64,000 nt of DNA from JADCGM01 sp943370355. GTDB taxonomy: Bacteria; Pseudomonadota; Alphaproteobacteria; Sphingomonadales; Sphingomonadaceae. Position 1 is the stretch's first letter. Each line of letters begins with the position of its first letter. The position numbers and the translations under genes were made by a program. The notes beneath the pieces were generated by a model that worked only from the letters and a program-made list of their open reading frames with translations, searched no databases and was not told the origin of the DNA. The stretch covers positions 1 to 64,000 of the forward strand of contig CALRQP020000013.1 of the NCBI GenBank assembly GCA_943370355.1, written 5' to 3'. This document shows, one piece after another, positions 17,710-25,055 of the stretch.

Positions 17710-18285
17710 TTATTTTGGCAGGACCACGCCGTTGACGACGTGGATGACGCCGTTCGACTGATTGACGTCGGCGATCGTCACGGCACCCGTGCCGCCGCCG
17801 GCTCCCGACACGACGAGCTTGCTGCCCTTGGCCGTCACGGTGAGCTCGCCGCCCTGTACGGTGGTCAGCGTCGCCTTGCCGCCGCCGGCCTTGACCTTGG
17901 CCCACAGGTCCTTGCCCGACAGCTTGCCGGACACGACATGATAGGTCAGCACCTTGACGAGCTGGTCCTTGTTCTCGGGCTTCAGCAGCGTGTCGACCGT
18001 CCCGGCCGGCAGTGCTGCGAACGCCGCATTGGTCGGCGCGAACACGGTGAACGGACCCGGGCCCGACAGTGTGTCGACGAGGCCCGCGGCCTTGACGGCG
18101 GCGACCAGCGTGGTGTGGTCCTTCGAGTTGACGGCGTTCTGGATGATGTTCTTCGAGGGGAACATCGCCGCGCCGCCGACCTGGACGGTCTTCTCATGTT
18201 TCATCATGTCGGCCGAGGCGGGGGCAGCCGTAAGCGCAAGCGAAAGGAGCGCACCGCTGAGTGCGCTGATTACAGTCTTAGTCAT
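17710..18285 (-). CDS. Secreted fasciclin (FAS1) domain protein
   Basis: The 191-residue protein has a clear Sec signal peptide (MTKTVISALSGALLSLALTA, cleavage likely after ASA-D) and one FAS1 domain. The FAS1 H1 region is visible as LSGPGPFTVFAPTNAAFAAL and the H2 region as NGVIHVVNGVVLPK, with YHVVSGKL between them. Such small periplasmic or extracellular proteins mediate adhesion or matrix interactions in some bacteria. It is a single-gene unit with its own terminator downstream, divergent from the glutathione peroxidase gene. Confidence 0.93.
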   Translation of the reverse strand: MTKTVISALSGALLSLALTAAPASADMMKHEKTVQVGGAAMFPSKNIIQNAVNSKDHTTLVAAVKAAGLVDTLSGPGPFTVFAPTNAAFAALPAGTVDTLLKPENKDQLVKVLTYHVVSGKLSGKDLWAKVKAGGGKATLTTVQGGELTVTAKGSKLVVSGAGGGTGAVTIADVNQSNGVIHVVNGVVLPK

Positions 18286-18442
18286 TGAAAAGTCTCCGTA
18301 GAGTCATCGAGGGGCGATGACGGGCTCAGCTACGGGTGCGACAATCTGGCAGATGCACGGTCACGGCGAAAATTGTTGGCCCCCGATTGCACGCCGCCGT
18401 CCAACAGTCCTAGGGTCTCGCCAAAGCTGAGGGAGAAATGGG

Positions 18443-18997
18443 ATGATCAATCGTCTTCTGCCAGTCGCGGCGATTGCCTTGATGGCCGTGGCTGCTGCCC
18501 CTGCGATCAAGAGCGCCTATGACATCAACATGCAGACGATCGACGGCAAGCCGATGCCGTTCGCGCAATATAAGGGGAAGGTGTTGCTTGTCGTGAACAC
18601 CGCATCCTTCTGCGGGTTCACGCCGCAATATGAGGGGCTGCAGAAGCTCTATTCGACCTACCAAGACAAGGGCTTCGTGCTGATCGGCATCCCGTCGGGC
18701 GACTTCCTCGGCCAGGAATATAAGACCAACGGCGAGATCAAGGAATTCTGCGAGTCGAAGTTCGGCATCCGCTTCCCGCTCACTGAGAAGCAGCATGTGA
18801 AGGGCGCGGACGCGGCCCCATTCTACAAATGGGCGGCAGCGACGCTGGGACCGGACAAGACGCCCAAATGGAATTTCCACAAATATCTGGTCGGCCGCGA
18901 CGGCAAGCTCATCGCCGCCTTCGGCACCAAGACGACACCGCAGGACCCGGCGGTTACGGCTGCCGTGGAGGCGGCGCTGGCGGCTCCGGCGTCGTAG
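18443..18997 (+). CDS. Exported glutathione-peroxidase-family protein
   Basis: This 184-residue thiol peroxidase has an N-terminal hydrophobic leader (residues about 4-22), suggesting export to the periplasm. The peroxidatic Cys57 is in NTASFCGFTPQYEGL and the Trp in PKWNFHKYLVGRDGK. Where classical enzymes have Asn-Gln-Phe, this one reads PSGDFLGQE, so the usual catalytic Gln is replaced by Asp, as happens in some bacterial members. A second Cys (KEFCESKFG) could resolve the disulfide, which would make it thioredoxin-dependent. GAGGGAG precedes the start. Confidence 0.88.
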   Translation: MINRLLPVAAIALMAVAAAPAIKSAYDINMQTIDGKPMPFAQYKGKVLLVVNTASFCGFTPQYEGLQKLYSTYQDKGFVLIGIPSGDFLGQEYKTNGEIKEFCESKFGIRFPLTEKQHVKGADAAPFYKWAAATLGPDKTPKWNFHKYLVGRDGKLIAAFGTKTTPQDPAVTAAVEAALAAPAS

Positions 18998-19106
18998 GGG
19001 CGTCGCCCTCCGCCTGCGCCCGATCGCGCGCCTTGCGGCGGGCGAGGTTGGCACGCAGCGCAGCGGCGAGGCGCTCGGCCTTGTCGGGATCGGCGGCTTT
19101 GGTCAC
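18954..19106 (-). CDS. Possible small charged protein antisense to the gpx 3' end
   Basis: A minus-strand frame with a possible GTG start at 19106 encodes about 50 residues, including DPDKAERLAAALRANLARRK, then an acidic and Pro-rich tail. The amphipathic Arg/Ala helix has the look of small conserved alphaproteobacterial proteins, but no good ribosome site is visible and the last ~45 bases overlap the peroxidase gene. A longer frame would start inside the tRNA gene and is unlikely. Confidence 0.35.
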   Translation of the reverse strand: MTKAADPDKAERLAAALRANLARRKARDRAQAEGDAPTTPEPPAPPPRQP

Positions 19107-19181
19107 CAGAAAAGCATAGGCCAAGCCGATTGCTTGACAAGCCCGCGACCCCACGGGCATAGCGCCGCGTCCCGAGACAGT

Positions 19182-19256
<75 letters not shown>

Positions 19257-19376
19257 GTCTCCGGGCCTTTTGATCCGGCGGTTCGCCGCCTCGTTCCGGT
19301 TGCGACGGAACTTCATCGCCTCCCATGCGTCGTTGCGCTGCGGAAAGGACAAATGTCCTTCCAAGGAGGATCAAAC

Positions 19377-20399
19377 ATGCGCAAATCTATTCTGGCTGCC
19401 GGCGTTGCCGTGGCCGTCTTCATTCCCTCGCTCGCGAATGCCCAGCAAAGCTGCGAGACCCGCAGCGCAAACAAGACCACGGGCACCGTGATCGGTGCGG
19501 TCGCGGGTGCCCTGCTTGGCCGCGCGATCGACAGCCATGGCAGCCATGCGGCCGGTACGATCGTCGGCGGCGTCGGCGGTGCCATTGCCGGCAATGCGAT
19601 TGCCGGCGGCAAGGGCGATTGCTCGTCGGCTTACGGCTATTATGACAGCAACGGCCTGTGGCACGCCAACGCGGTCGCTGCGAACAATGCGACGGGCTAT
19701 TATGACCGCGACAACCGCTGGGTCGCCGGTCAGCCGAACGGCTATTATGACGCGAACGGCCGCTGGGTGAGCAGCAGCTCGTCCGAGGCCGGCTATACCG
19801 ACAGCGACGGCCATTGGGTCCCCGCGTCGGCGAGCGGCTATTATGATGCCGACGGCCGCTGGGTCGCTGGTGCGGCCCCGGGCTATTATGACCGCGGCCG
19901 TTGGGTCGCAGGGCCGGTGACGGGTTATTACGACCGTGACGGCCGCTGGATTCGTGGTTCGGCCCCGGGCCACCGCGATGCGAGCGGCGTGTGGATCGCC
20001 GATGCGCAGCCGGGCTATTATGACCGGAACGGACGCTGGAATGCGGGTCAGGCCTATGGCTATTATGACGCGCGCGGCAATTGGGTCGCAACCAGCGCCG
20101 GCCGCAACGACAGCGCCAGCAATGGCCGCAACGACTATGCCGAGCGCCGCAGCGTCGCCGACCGTCTCGCCCGTCTCGACGAGCGGATTCGCGACGGCAA
20201 GCGTGACGGGTCGCTGACCACCTTCGAAGCACAGCGCGCCCGCGCTGACCTGCGCTCGATCGCGTCGCGGGAGCGCAATATGCGGCATTACAACGGCCGC
20301 CTGTCGGCGCGCGACGAGGCCGACATCCAGGCGCGTCTCGACCGGCTGAGCACCAAGGTCCGCATGGACCGCCGTCAGGAAGCCCGTAACGGCTACTGA
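19377..20399 (+). CDS. Secreted glycine-zipper protein with tandem GYYDxxGRW repeats
   Basis: This 340-residue protein has a signal peptide (MRKSILAAGVAVAVFIPSLA, cleavage near ANA-QQ), then a glycine-zipper stretch (GTVIGAVAGALLGRAID, GTIVGGVGGAIAGNAIAGG) like those of outer-membrane 2TM proteins. About ten consecutive ~15-residue repeats follow, of consensus GYYDxxGRWVxGxxx (for example GYYDADGRWVAGAAP, GYYDRNGRWNAGQAY). A charged helical C-terminus (RLARLDERIRDGKRDGSLT) ends the protein. The ATG at 19377 follows a perfect AAGGAGGA. The zipper suggests membrane association and the aromatic repeats suggest binding to a polymer or surface. No specific function is known to me. Confidence 0.85.
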   Translation: MRKSILAAGVAVAVFIPSLANAQQSCETRSANKTTGTVIGAVAGALLGRAIDSHGSHAAGTIVGGVGGAIAGNAIAGGKGDCSSAYGYYDSNGLWHANAVAANNATGYYDRDNRWVAGQPNGYYDANGRWVSSSSSEAGYTDSDGHWVPASASGYYDADGRWVAGAAPGYYDRGRWVAGPVTGYYDRDGRWIRGSAPGHRDASGVWIADAQPGYYDRNGRWNAGQAYGYYDARGNWVATSAGRNDSASNGRNDYAERRSVADRLARLDERIRDGKRDGSLTTFEAQRARADLRSIASRERNMRHYNGRLSARDEADIQARLDRLSTKVRMDRRQEARNGY

Positions 20400-20414
20400 G
20401 ACTAACGAAAGTCG

Positions 20415-20443
20415 GGTGTCGGCGGGCAAAACCCGCTGACACC
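20415..20443 (+). terminator. Strong hairpin after the YYDxxGRW gene (putative terminator)
   Basis: GGTGTCGGCGGG and CCCGCTGACACC form a 12-bp stem (one G-T) around CAAAA, 15 bp after the stop. No T-tract follows, so termination is likely but not certain. Confidence 0.5.
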
Positions 20444-20470
20444 GGGCTTGCGCTGCGCTAGTCATCCGCC

Positions 20471-21376
20471 ATGCGGTGGGGGCTGGCAGCAATAATCGGA
20501 GCGGCGGCGGCGCTGGCAGCGATGCCGGCGCTTGCTGCTGGTGAGCGGCTGTCGTCTGCGCCGCTGAAAGCCACCGAGTTCCACGATGCGGGGCTGAAGG
20601 CCGATTCCGGGACCCCTCCGGTCGAGGCCGCACCCACCGACCAGCCCGATTCGGTCAGCAAATTCGGTTCGCAAGTCTATCGGGCGCTGACCGATGGTGA
20701 CCCGAGCGCCTATGCCGGGTTCATTCGCGACGCGATCAACAGCCTTGGCGGCATCTGCCCGAATGTGAAGGCTTTCCAGCGCGTTGGGCCAAAAAGTAAA
20801 TTGCTGACCTACAAGGTTCGCTGCGGCAAGCGGCCGCTCTATCTGCTCACGGTCGACGAAGTGGGCCGCATGCTCGTCGATGGCGGCGACGGCCGGGTGC
20901 CGGCGATGCTCGCGGGCGATGGCGAGGTTATGGACAGCACCGGCGAGTCCATCGAAGGCGACAAGGCCGTCAAGAACGGCAAGAAGGTCGACGACGAAAT
21001 TCCGCTCGACGAGGTGGCGAAGGCCGGGCCGGTCGCGGCCTCCTCGGTCGGCGCAGCGGCGCATCCGCAAAAATGGCTCAAGCTCGTCGCGATCATCGTG
21101 GTGGCCGCAAGTCTGTTTGCGGCGATCGCGCTGTTCCTGCGCTTCAACGCGTCGAACGGTGCCGCACCGCGCGCCAGCAGCGCACCGCGCCGCTATCCAA
21201 GCGAGCTCAAGGACGCGATGATTGCGGAGTCGCAGGAAGTGCTGCCGGATATGTGGCTGCACGACTCCGGCGTCTACATCATCCGCGGCCGGCACGGGAA
21301 ACGGCGGGTGTTCGCCTATCGCTGGAACGCGATGATCTATTACCGCTGGGGCTATAAGATCCTGCAGCTGCGCTAG
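20471..21376 (+). CDS. Unknown protein with signal peptide and one internal membrane helix
   Basis: This 301-residue protein is not recognised. It has a signal peptide (MRWGLAAIIGAAAALAAMPA, cleavage near ALA-AG) and an ~180-residue exported part with two cysteines (GICPNVKAF, YKVRCGKRP) that could form a disulfide. A membrane helix at about 201-222 (LVAIIVVAASLFAAIALFL) follows, then a basic cytoplasmic-side tail rich in aromatics (RRVFAYRWNAMIYYRWGYK). The topology would place a periplasmic sensor-like part and a short inner tail on either side of the inner membrane. It converges with the MFS gene, overlapping by four bases. Confidence 0.75.
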   Translation: MRWGLAAIIGAAAALAAMPALAAGERLSSAPLKATEFHDAGLKADSGTPPVEAAPTDQPDSVSKFGSQVYRALTDGDPSAYAGFIRDAINSLGGICPNVKAFQRVGPKSKLLTYKVRCGKRPLYLLTVDEVGRMLVDGGDGRVPAMLAGDGEVMDSTGESIEGDKAVKNGKKVDDEIPLDEVAKAGPVAASSVGAAAHPQKWLKLVAIIVVAASLFAAIALFLRFNASNGAAPRASSAPRRYPSELKDAMIAESQEVLPDMWLHDSGVYIIRGRHGKRRVFAYRWNAMIYYRWGYKILQLR

Positions 21377-22608
21377 CGCATCGCCCTTGCGCCGCTGCGG
21401 AGGAACAGCACGAGCGCGACGACAGTCAGCGCGGCTGCGAGCAAATAGGGCGCGCCCGGAAGTTCGGCGACCGCGCCGGGACCGCTGAAGGCCGCAAAGA
21501 CCTGGGTCATCAGGATGGGGCCGATGATCGTCGCGAGGCTTGAGACGCTGGCAAGCGCACCCTGCAATTCTCCCTGCGCGTCGGCGGGGACTTGGGCCGA
21601 CATCAGCGCGTTCAGCGAAGGGTAGGCAAGGCCCTGAAGCGCGCCGACCGCAATGCCGAGAAAGATCGTCCAGCCCCAGGGACCGACGCCATAGACGATA
21701 TAGGAGCTGATGGCCGACGCGCAGCCGAGCAGAACCGCGTTTCGCTCTCCGACCTTCGGGACGATAATCCGGATCAGCCAACCGCCCGTGATCGCCGAGA
21801 CAACACCGACCGCGGCGAGGCTCGCGCCGATCGCGCCCGGTGTCCAATGATAGCGGTAGGCGGCGTAAAAGCTCCACACCGACTGCAACGACTGGTGCGC
21901 GACCTGCCAGATGAACAGCGCGACCAGCAAGATCAGCACCGATCGGTGAACACGGCGCAGCGCCGCCACCGCGCCGAGCGGATTGGCGCGCGACAGGTCG
22001 AAGGCGCGACGATTCGCCGGCGCGAGGCTTTCCGGCAGAAAGGCGAGGCCGACGAGAGCATTGGCGAAGGCGAGTCCGGCGGCGAGGAAAAAGGGGATGC
22101 GGGTGCCGAACTCTGCGGCCAGCCCGCCCAGCGCGGGGCCGAGGATGAAACCGACGCCGAATGCGACGCTCATCAGCCCGAAATTGGCGGCGCGTTGATC
22201 AGGCGGCGAGACATCGGCGACATAGGCATAGGCGGGCGAATAGGAGGCGCCCGTGATGCCAGCGACCAGCCGCCCGGCGAATAGCAGCGCCAGCGTCGGC
22301 GCGAAACCCATGATGGCATAATCGATGCCGAACGCGGCAAGGCAGGCGATCAGGACAGGGCGGCGGCCGAACCGGTCCGACAAATTGCCGATGAGCGGGC
22401 CGCAGACGAACTGCATGACGGCATAGGCGAACGCCAGCCAGCCGCCGACGCGCGCCGCCTCGCTCATCGTCCCGCCGTTCAGTTCGACGATCAGCTTCGG
22501 CAGGACCGGGATGATGATGCCGAAGCCGATCGAATCGACGAGGACGGTGGCAACGATGAAACCGAGCGCGAGGCGGCGGGCGGCGGGCGGGGAGACAGCG
22601 TCGTTCAC
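21373..22608 (-). CDS. MFS transporter, TetA/TCR-like drug:H+ antiporter
   Basis: The 411-residue protein has 12 predicted membrane helices. Loop 2-3 carries the MFS motif A (GNLSDRFGRRPVL), and IIPVLPKLI in helix 1 and VAGITGASYSPAYAYVAD in helices 4-5 resemble the TetA class of the DHA1 family. LSAQVP in the second half is typical too (ALMSAQVPADAQGELQGALA). It probably exports a drug or metabolite by proton antiport. No TetR-type repressor is beside it, so tetracycline specificity is not claimed. Confidence 0.9.
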   Translation of the reverse strand: MNDAVSPPAARRLALGFIVATVLVDSIGFGIIIPVLPKLIVELNGGTMSEAARVGGWLAFAYAVMQFVCGPLIGNLSDRFGRRPVLIACLAAFGIDYAIMGFAPTLALLFAGRLVAGITGASYSPAYAYVADVSPPDQRAANFGLMSVAFGVGFILGPALGGLAAEFGTRIPFFLAAGLAFANALVGLAFLPESLAPANRRAFDLSRANPLGAVAALRRVHRSVLILLVALFIWQVAHQSLQSVWSFYAAYRYHWTPGAIGASLAAVGVVSAITGGWLIRIIVPKVGERNAVLLGCASAISSYIVYGVGPWGWTIFLGIAVGALQGLAYPSLNALMSAQVPADAQGELQGALASVSSLATIIGPILMTQVFAAFSGPGAVAELPGAPYLLAAALTVVALVLFLRSGARAMR

Positions 22609-22639
22609 CGCCGCCAGACTAGACGATAGGCCTGTCGCA

Positions 22640-23527
22640 TCAAGCGGTTCGTTGGCTCCGGTCCCTGGCGTTGGTCGACTGGATCGCGCCCTTGATCATC
22701 GCCCAGTCATCATCATCGAGCGCAGTCAGCGAGCCGAAATTGCCGGCAGTGTTGAGCCACTGGCCACCGTCGATCGGGATCACCGCGCCGGTCAGATAAT
22801 CGCAGCCATCCGACATCAGGAAGGCGGCGAGATTGGCGAGTTCGATATGCTCGCCGAAGCGGCGCATCGGGACGGAGGACGCGCCTAGGCCCGCACCGGT
22901 CTTCTTGGCGAGCGGTTCGGGCATGAGGCGCTCCCAGGCGCCTTTGGTCGGGAAGGGGCCGGGTGCGATGGCGTTGGCGCGGATGCCTTTGGGCCCCCAT
23001 TCGACGGCGAGGCTCTGCGTCATCGCGGCGATCCCTGCCTTGGACATGGCAGACGGGACGGTGAACGGGCCGCCCGTCCAGACCCAGGTGGTGACGATCG
23101 ACAGGATCGAGCCCTTGTGGCCGCCGGCAATCCAGCGCTTTCCAGCGGCGACCGTGGTGTTGAAGGTGCCATGCGCGACGATGCTGGCAATCGCGTTGAA
23201 GGCGTTGGGGCTGAGGTCCTCGGTCCGGCTCACGAAATTGCCGGCAGCGTTGTTGACGAGCCCGGTCAGCGGGCCGGCATCGAACACCGCCTGCATCGCC
23301 TCGTCGATCGCGCCGCCCGAGCGGATGTCGACCGCCATGGGCAGGCAGCGGCCGCCGGTCGCCGCGCGCATCTCGGCGGCGGTTTCTTCGAGCACAGGGC
23401 CGCGGCGTCCCCAGATCACCACCTCAGCGCCGAGCGACATGAAATGCTGCGCCATCGACTTGCCAAGGCCCGTGCCGCCGCCGGTGACGAGGATCTTGTG
23501 GTTGGCGAGCAGGTCTGGCTTGAACAT
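22640..23527 (-). CDS. SDR family oxidoreductase (2,4-dienoyl-CoA reductase-like)
   Basis: This 295-residue Rossmann protein starts MFKPDLLANHKILVTGGGTG and shows the TGGGTGLG cofactor motif and NNAAGNF. Where classical SDRs have YxxxK, it reads SAMSKAG, with Lys retained and Tyr replaced by Ser; the region TVPSAMSKAGIAAMTQSLAV is as in the DECR/PDCR branch, whose members lack the Tyr. That branch reduces 2,4-dienoyl-CoA in unsaturated fatty-acid breakdown. The long upstream extension of the frame is non-coding, and ATG 23527 is the family start. It is divergent from the TusA-like gene. Confidence 0.88.
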   Translation of the reverse strand: MFKPDLLANHKILVTGGGTGLGKSMAQHFMSLGAEVVIWGRRGPVLEETAAEMRAATGGRCLPMAVDIRSGGAIDEAMQAVFDAGPLTGLVNNAAGNFVSRTEDLSPNAFNAIASIVAHGTFNTTVAAGKRWIAGGHKGSILSIVTTWVWTGGPFTVPSAMSKAGIAAMTQSLAVEWGPKGIRANAIAPGPFPTKGAWERLMPEPLAKKTGAGLGASSVPMRRFGEHIELANLAAFLMSDGCDYLTGAVIPIDGGQWLNTAGNFGSLTALDDDDWAMIKGAIQSTNARDRSQRTA

Positions 23528-23570
23528 GGCTCGGTTCCTCGCTGTGGTCGCACCGTGGTAGGACAATGGC

Positions 23571-23801
23571 ATGACGTATGAAGCTACCAAGTTTGTGGAT
23601 GCGCGCGGGCTGCGCTGTCCGCTGCCAGTGCTGCGGTTGCGGCGCGCGGTGCAGGGTTTTGCGGGCGCGGTCGAACTGCTGACGGACGACCCGGCGGCCG
23701 AGCGTGACGTGCCGGCCTTTGCAGCGGAGCGCGGCTGGACGGTGGCGACGCGCAGAACGGAGGGGCGGGGGACACGATGGACGATCACGGTGGTGGCATG
23801 A
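23571..23801 (+). CDS. TusA/SirA-family sulfur-carrier protein
   Basis: This 76-residue protein has the TusA signature DARGLRCPLPVLRLRRAV, with the sulfur-accepting Cys in the Cys-Pro motif, and the family's two-layer alpha/beta pattern. TusA-like proteins carry persulfide sulfur for tRNA thiolation, molybdenum cofactor or sulfur oxidation. No tusBCDE partners are here. The stop overlaps the next gene's start (ATGA), pointing to translational coupling with an NTF2-fold protein. Confidence 0.88.
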   Translation: MTYEATKFVDARGLRCPLPVLRLRRAVQGFAGAVELLTDDPAAERDVPAFAAERGWTVATRRTEGRGTRWTITVVA

Positions 23802-24250
23802 GCGGGCTGGCAAGCGAATTGCAGGCGGTGCTCGACCGGCTGAGCGCAGGGTTCGCCGCCAATGACTTTCGGGCAGTGGCCGCCGAATGGGACGAGACCG
23901 ATCCCGCGCCCTTCTACCTCGCCGAGGAGCGTGACGTGCTGATCGCCGACTGGCCGGCACTGCGCGACTATTGGCAGGCGACCGAGGCGATCAATCTCGG
24001 TTGCCAGGCCCGCTGGACGATCGGGCACGCCAAGCCGCTCGGCGACGGCCATGCGCTGGCGCTGTTCGGCCTCGATTGGCGCATGGCGATCGCGGGCGAG
24101 AGTGAAGCCTATGGCGGCTTCTGCCGCGGCATGGCGGTGTTCACGCGTCGCGAGTCCGGCTGGCGGCTGACGGGCTATGCGGAAGCGCCGCTGTCGCCGC
24201 TGACCTATCTCAAGAAACTCTATGTCCGCGTCGGGCGGGACCTCGCCTAG
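23798..24250 (+). CDS. NTF2/SnoaL-fold small protein coupled to TusA-like gene
   Basis: This 150-residue protein begins MSGLASELQAVLDRLSAGFA and shows the NTF2-like cone-fold pattern: two N-terminal helices, WDETDPAPFYLAEE, WPALRDYWQAT, then beta strands ending in GWRLTGYAEAP. The family includes small isomerases, cyclases and ligand-binding proteins; no catalytic assignment is possible. The start is set at the ATG overlapping the tusA-like stop. An in-frame ATG 21 bases upstream lies inside that gene and lacks a ribosome site. Confidence 0.75.
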   Translation: MSGLASELQAVLDRLSAGFAANDFRAVAAEWDETDPAPFYLAEERDVLIADWPALRDYWQATEAINLGCQARWTIGHAKPLGDGHALALFGLDWRMAIAGESEAYGGFCRGMAVFTRRESGWRLTGYAEAPLSPLTYLKKLYVRVGRDLA

Positions 24251-24822
24251 AGCTCGCGGACCAATGTCCGGACGACGGCAAGCCACGGCGCATCGGTGAT
24301 GACCATCTGGCGCGCGCCCGGGGTCAGGGGCAGCAGCTGCAATTTGGCGCGCTCGTTGCCCGGCTCGGCGGCGGCGAGGCGGCCAAAGGCGAAGCGGCCG
24401 GCGGCGCGCGGCACGAGGATGTCGCGGTTGAGCGCGCGTCCGGCCTCCGCGGCGTGCAGGCGTTCAAGCCAGAGCTGGTCGCCGGCGCGGTAATCGCCCT
24501 GCGCGGATTCGACCGCGATGCCGACCATTGTCGGGGTGGGGACAGGCGGCAGCAGCGCGCGGGTGCGGGTTGGCGCGACGACACCGTCGGCGGTCAGGAT
24601 CGCGGCGACTGCGACATCGACACGGTCGGGGAGCGTGACAAGCTCGGCGGCTTCGACGCCCAAGGCCTTGGCGATGCGGTTGAGCCAGCCGACCGAGACG
24701 GTGCGCATGCCGGTTTCGAGGCGGCCGATGGTTTGAGCCGTCGTCGGTGGTTCGCAGCGCGCGGCGACTTCGTGGAGAGCCAAGCCTTTGGCTTTGCGGA
24801 CGTCGCGGATTCTGGTGAGCAT
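24247..24822 (-). CDS. XRE-type helix-turn-helix regulator with S24-like C-terminal domain
   Basis: This 191-residue protein has an N-terminal lambda-repressor-like HTH (MLTRIRDVRKAKGLALHEVA through LNRIAKALGVEAAELV). Its C-terminal part reads VGIAVESAQGDYRAGDQLWL and RDILVPRAAGRFAFGRL, resembling the LexA/S24 sensor fold. No clear Ser/Lys autoprotease pair is visible. This type is frequent in sphingomonads and its targets are unknown. Its stop overlaps the convergent NTF2-like gene by four bases. Confidence 0.8.
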   Translation of the reverse strand: MLTRIRDVRKAKGLALHEVAARCEPPTTAQTIGRLETGMRTVSVGWLNRIAKALGVEAAELVTLPDRVDVAVAAILTADGVVAPTRTRALLPPVPTPTMVGIAVESAQGDYRAGDQLWLERLHAAEAGRALNRDILVPRAAGRFAFGRLAAAEPGNERAKLQLLPLTPGARQMVITDAPWLAVVRTLVREL

Positions 24823-25008
24823 CCGATATGTTCCTTAACCCAAGCGGTTTCACATAGTGGCGTGGACGCGGCGATTTGCCAAGGAAATCCGCTTGCCCGC
24901 CGATCGATAGACATGTGGCACCGGCCATTGCGAGGCAAACTGTCGGAATATTTTACAGTTCGAAATCCCGCCCCAATAGTTTCCCAACGATTTCAACGAC
25001 TGTCGCAA

Positions 25009-25025
25009 TTGGCGCAAAACATGCA
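25009..25025 (+). promoter_or_regulatory. Candidate sigma-54 (-24/-12) promoter of the PEP-CTERM gene
   Basis: TTGGCGCAAAACATGCA has the invariant GG (25011-25012) and GC (25023-25024) separated by exactly 10 bp and matches the TTGGCACnnnnnTTGCA consensus with few mismatches. A transcript would start about 12 bases after GC, leaving a short leader with the GGAGG ribosome site (25041-25045) before ATG 25056. In some bacteria PEP-CTERM genes depend on RpoN with the PrsK/PrsR system; applying that here is inference. Confidence 0.55.
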
Positions 25026-25055
25026 TTCCGGTATCGAAACGGAGGATCGTTGATC

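Noticed and set aside
24916..24931. TGGCACCGGCCATTGC as another sigma-54 promoter of the PEP-CTERM gene
   Set aside because: The spacing between GG and GC is 11 bp rather than 10, and the site at 25009-25025 has the right spacing and distance.
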